The notes below the pieces were generated by a model. That model worked only from the letters and a program-made list of their open reading frames with translations, did no database searches and was not told the origin of the DNA. Shown piece by piece: positions 6,096-6,359 of a stretch of DNA of 6,359 nt. Source of the DNA: JAKFWF01 sp031365375 (GTDB lineage Bacteria > Pseudomonadota > Alphaproteobacteria > Rhizobiales > Hyphomicrobiaceae); assembly GCA_031365375.1 (NCBI GenBank), contig JANLXZ010000207.1, positions 1 to 6,359 on the forward strand, in the 5' to 3' direction. The first letter of the stretch is position 1. Every line of letters starts with the position of its first letter. The translations under genes were made by a program, and so were the position numbers.

Positions 6096-6359
6096 CTAAA
6101 CCCCCTGGGGAGTCACGGTGGCCCGCGCGGGTGCTGGAGATACAGCGGCAACATTCTTACCTTGGGCGGCACCACCGTTATTCGGCAACAACCTCGCTGA
6201 TTTATTGCTGTCCTGTTGATCAATAATTGACAGCGCCTCACGAAATGACGAGGCAAAAAGATCGCCCCCGGCTTGAGATTTAATGCGATCGAATTCTGGA
6301 TCACTCGAGGTAAATCCCCACAAACAAACCATCACCTGCGCTCCCGGGCAGCGGCGACG
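6096..6359 (-). CDS. C-terminal part of a larger protein, possibly AI-2E/PerM-family transporter tail
   Basis: The frame is open to the right edge (87 codons plus TAG), so this is probably the end of a longer gene. The visible part begins RRRCPGAQVMVCLWGF, an arginine-rich helix end followed by a hydrophobic strand, then DPEFDRIKSQAGGDLFASSFREALSIID and a disordered Pro/Ala/Asn-rich tail. From memory, alphaproteobacterial AI-2E-family (PerM-like) membrane proteins often carry a C-terminal cytoplasmic alpha/beta domain ending 'RRLRRRxPxAxIxxGLW ... GAD ... TSLxEAL', which this fits. That is recall of a pattern, not a search. A separate small gene starting at ATG 6332 (GGGAG eight bases upstream) is the alternative. 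It is two bases from the TTG of the GTPase gene and contains that gene's ribosome site, so it heads the GTPase operon as seen here. Confidence 0.6.
   Translation of the reverse strand, partial: RRRCPGAQVMVCLWGFTSSDPEFDRIKSQAGGDLFASSFREALSIIDQQDSNKSARLLPNNGGAAQGKNVAAVSPAPARATVTPQGV

Overview
The window looks like a chromosomal segment of an alphaproteobacterium, most likely from the Hyphomicrobiales (Bradyrhizobium-like). This rests on the style of the RsmI protein, on two back-to-back promoters that fit the EcfG general-stress sigma factor consensus (GGAAC-N16-CGTT), and on the families of small stress-type membrane proteins. No transposase, integrase, CRISPR array, rRNA or tRNA gene was seen. 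Species cannot be named from the sequence alone.

Left end (1-1283): rsmI on the minus strand, encoding the 16S rRNA C1402 ribose methyltransferase. Its stop codon overlaps by one base the start of another minus-strand gene that runs off the left edge; yraN is the expected neighbour, but the visible residues do not prove it. About 280 bases without a convincing gene follow, holding only a small inverted repeat.

Middle (1284-3351): a divergent stress-type cluster. From an intergenic region at about 2099-2243, an exact EcfG-type promoter drives a minus-strand pair: a 177-residue single-span membrane protein with a DUF883-like layout, and an 84-residue beta-rich PRC-barrel/DUF2171-like protein. 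A near-exact EcfG-type promoter drives a plus-strand trio: two short DUF883/ElaB-YqjD-like tail-anchored proteins, and a two- to three-span protein like YqjE or holin superfamily III. The trio ends at a strong bidirectional hairpin terminator. The plus-strand arrangement resembles the E. coli yqjD-yqjE locus, where YqjD-type proteins anchor in the inner membrane and bind ribosomes in stationary phase.

Right end (3344-6359): a minus-strand operon converging on the same terminator. From upstream to downstream it holds the C-terminus of a larger protein whose tail resembles that of alphaproteobacterial AI-2E/PerM-type transporters, a GTPase with a C-terminal DUF697-like membrane domain and a degenerate G4 motif, and a second GTPase with two N-terminal membrane spans. 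The two GTPase genes overlap by ATGA. The first starts at TTG, and its Shine-Dalgarno sequence lies in the end of the gene before it.

Taken together, everything between 1284 and 6359 encodes membrane-associated or small stress-type proteins. The most interesting hypothesis is an envelope-maintenance module under general-stress control on one side, facing a paired membrane GTPase system of unknown function on the other.
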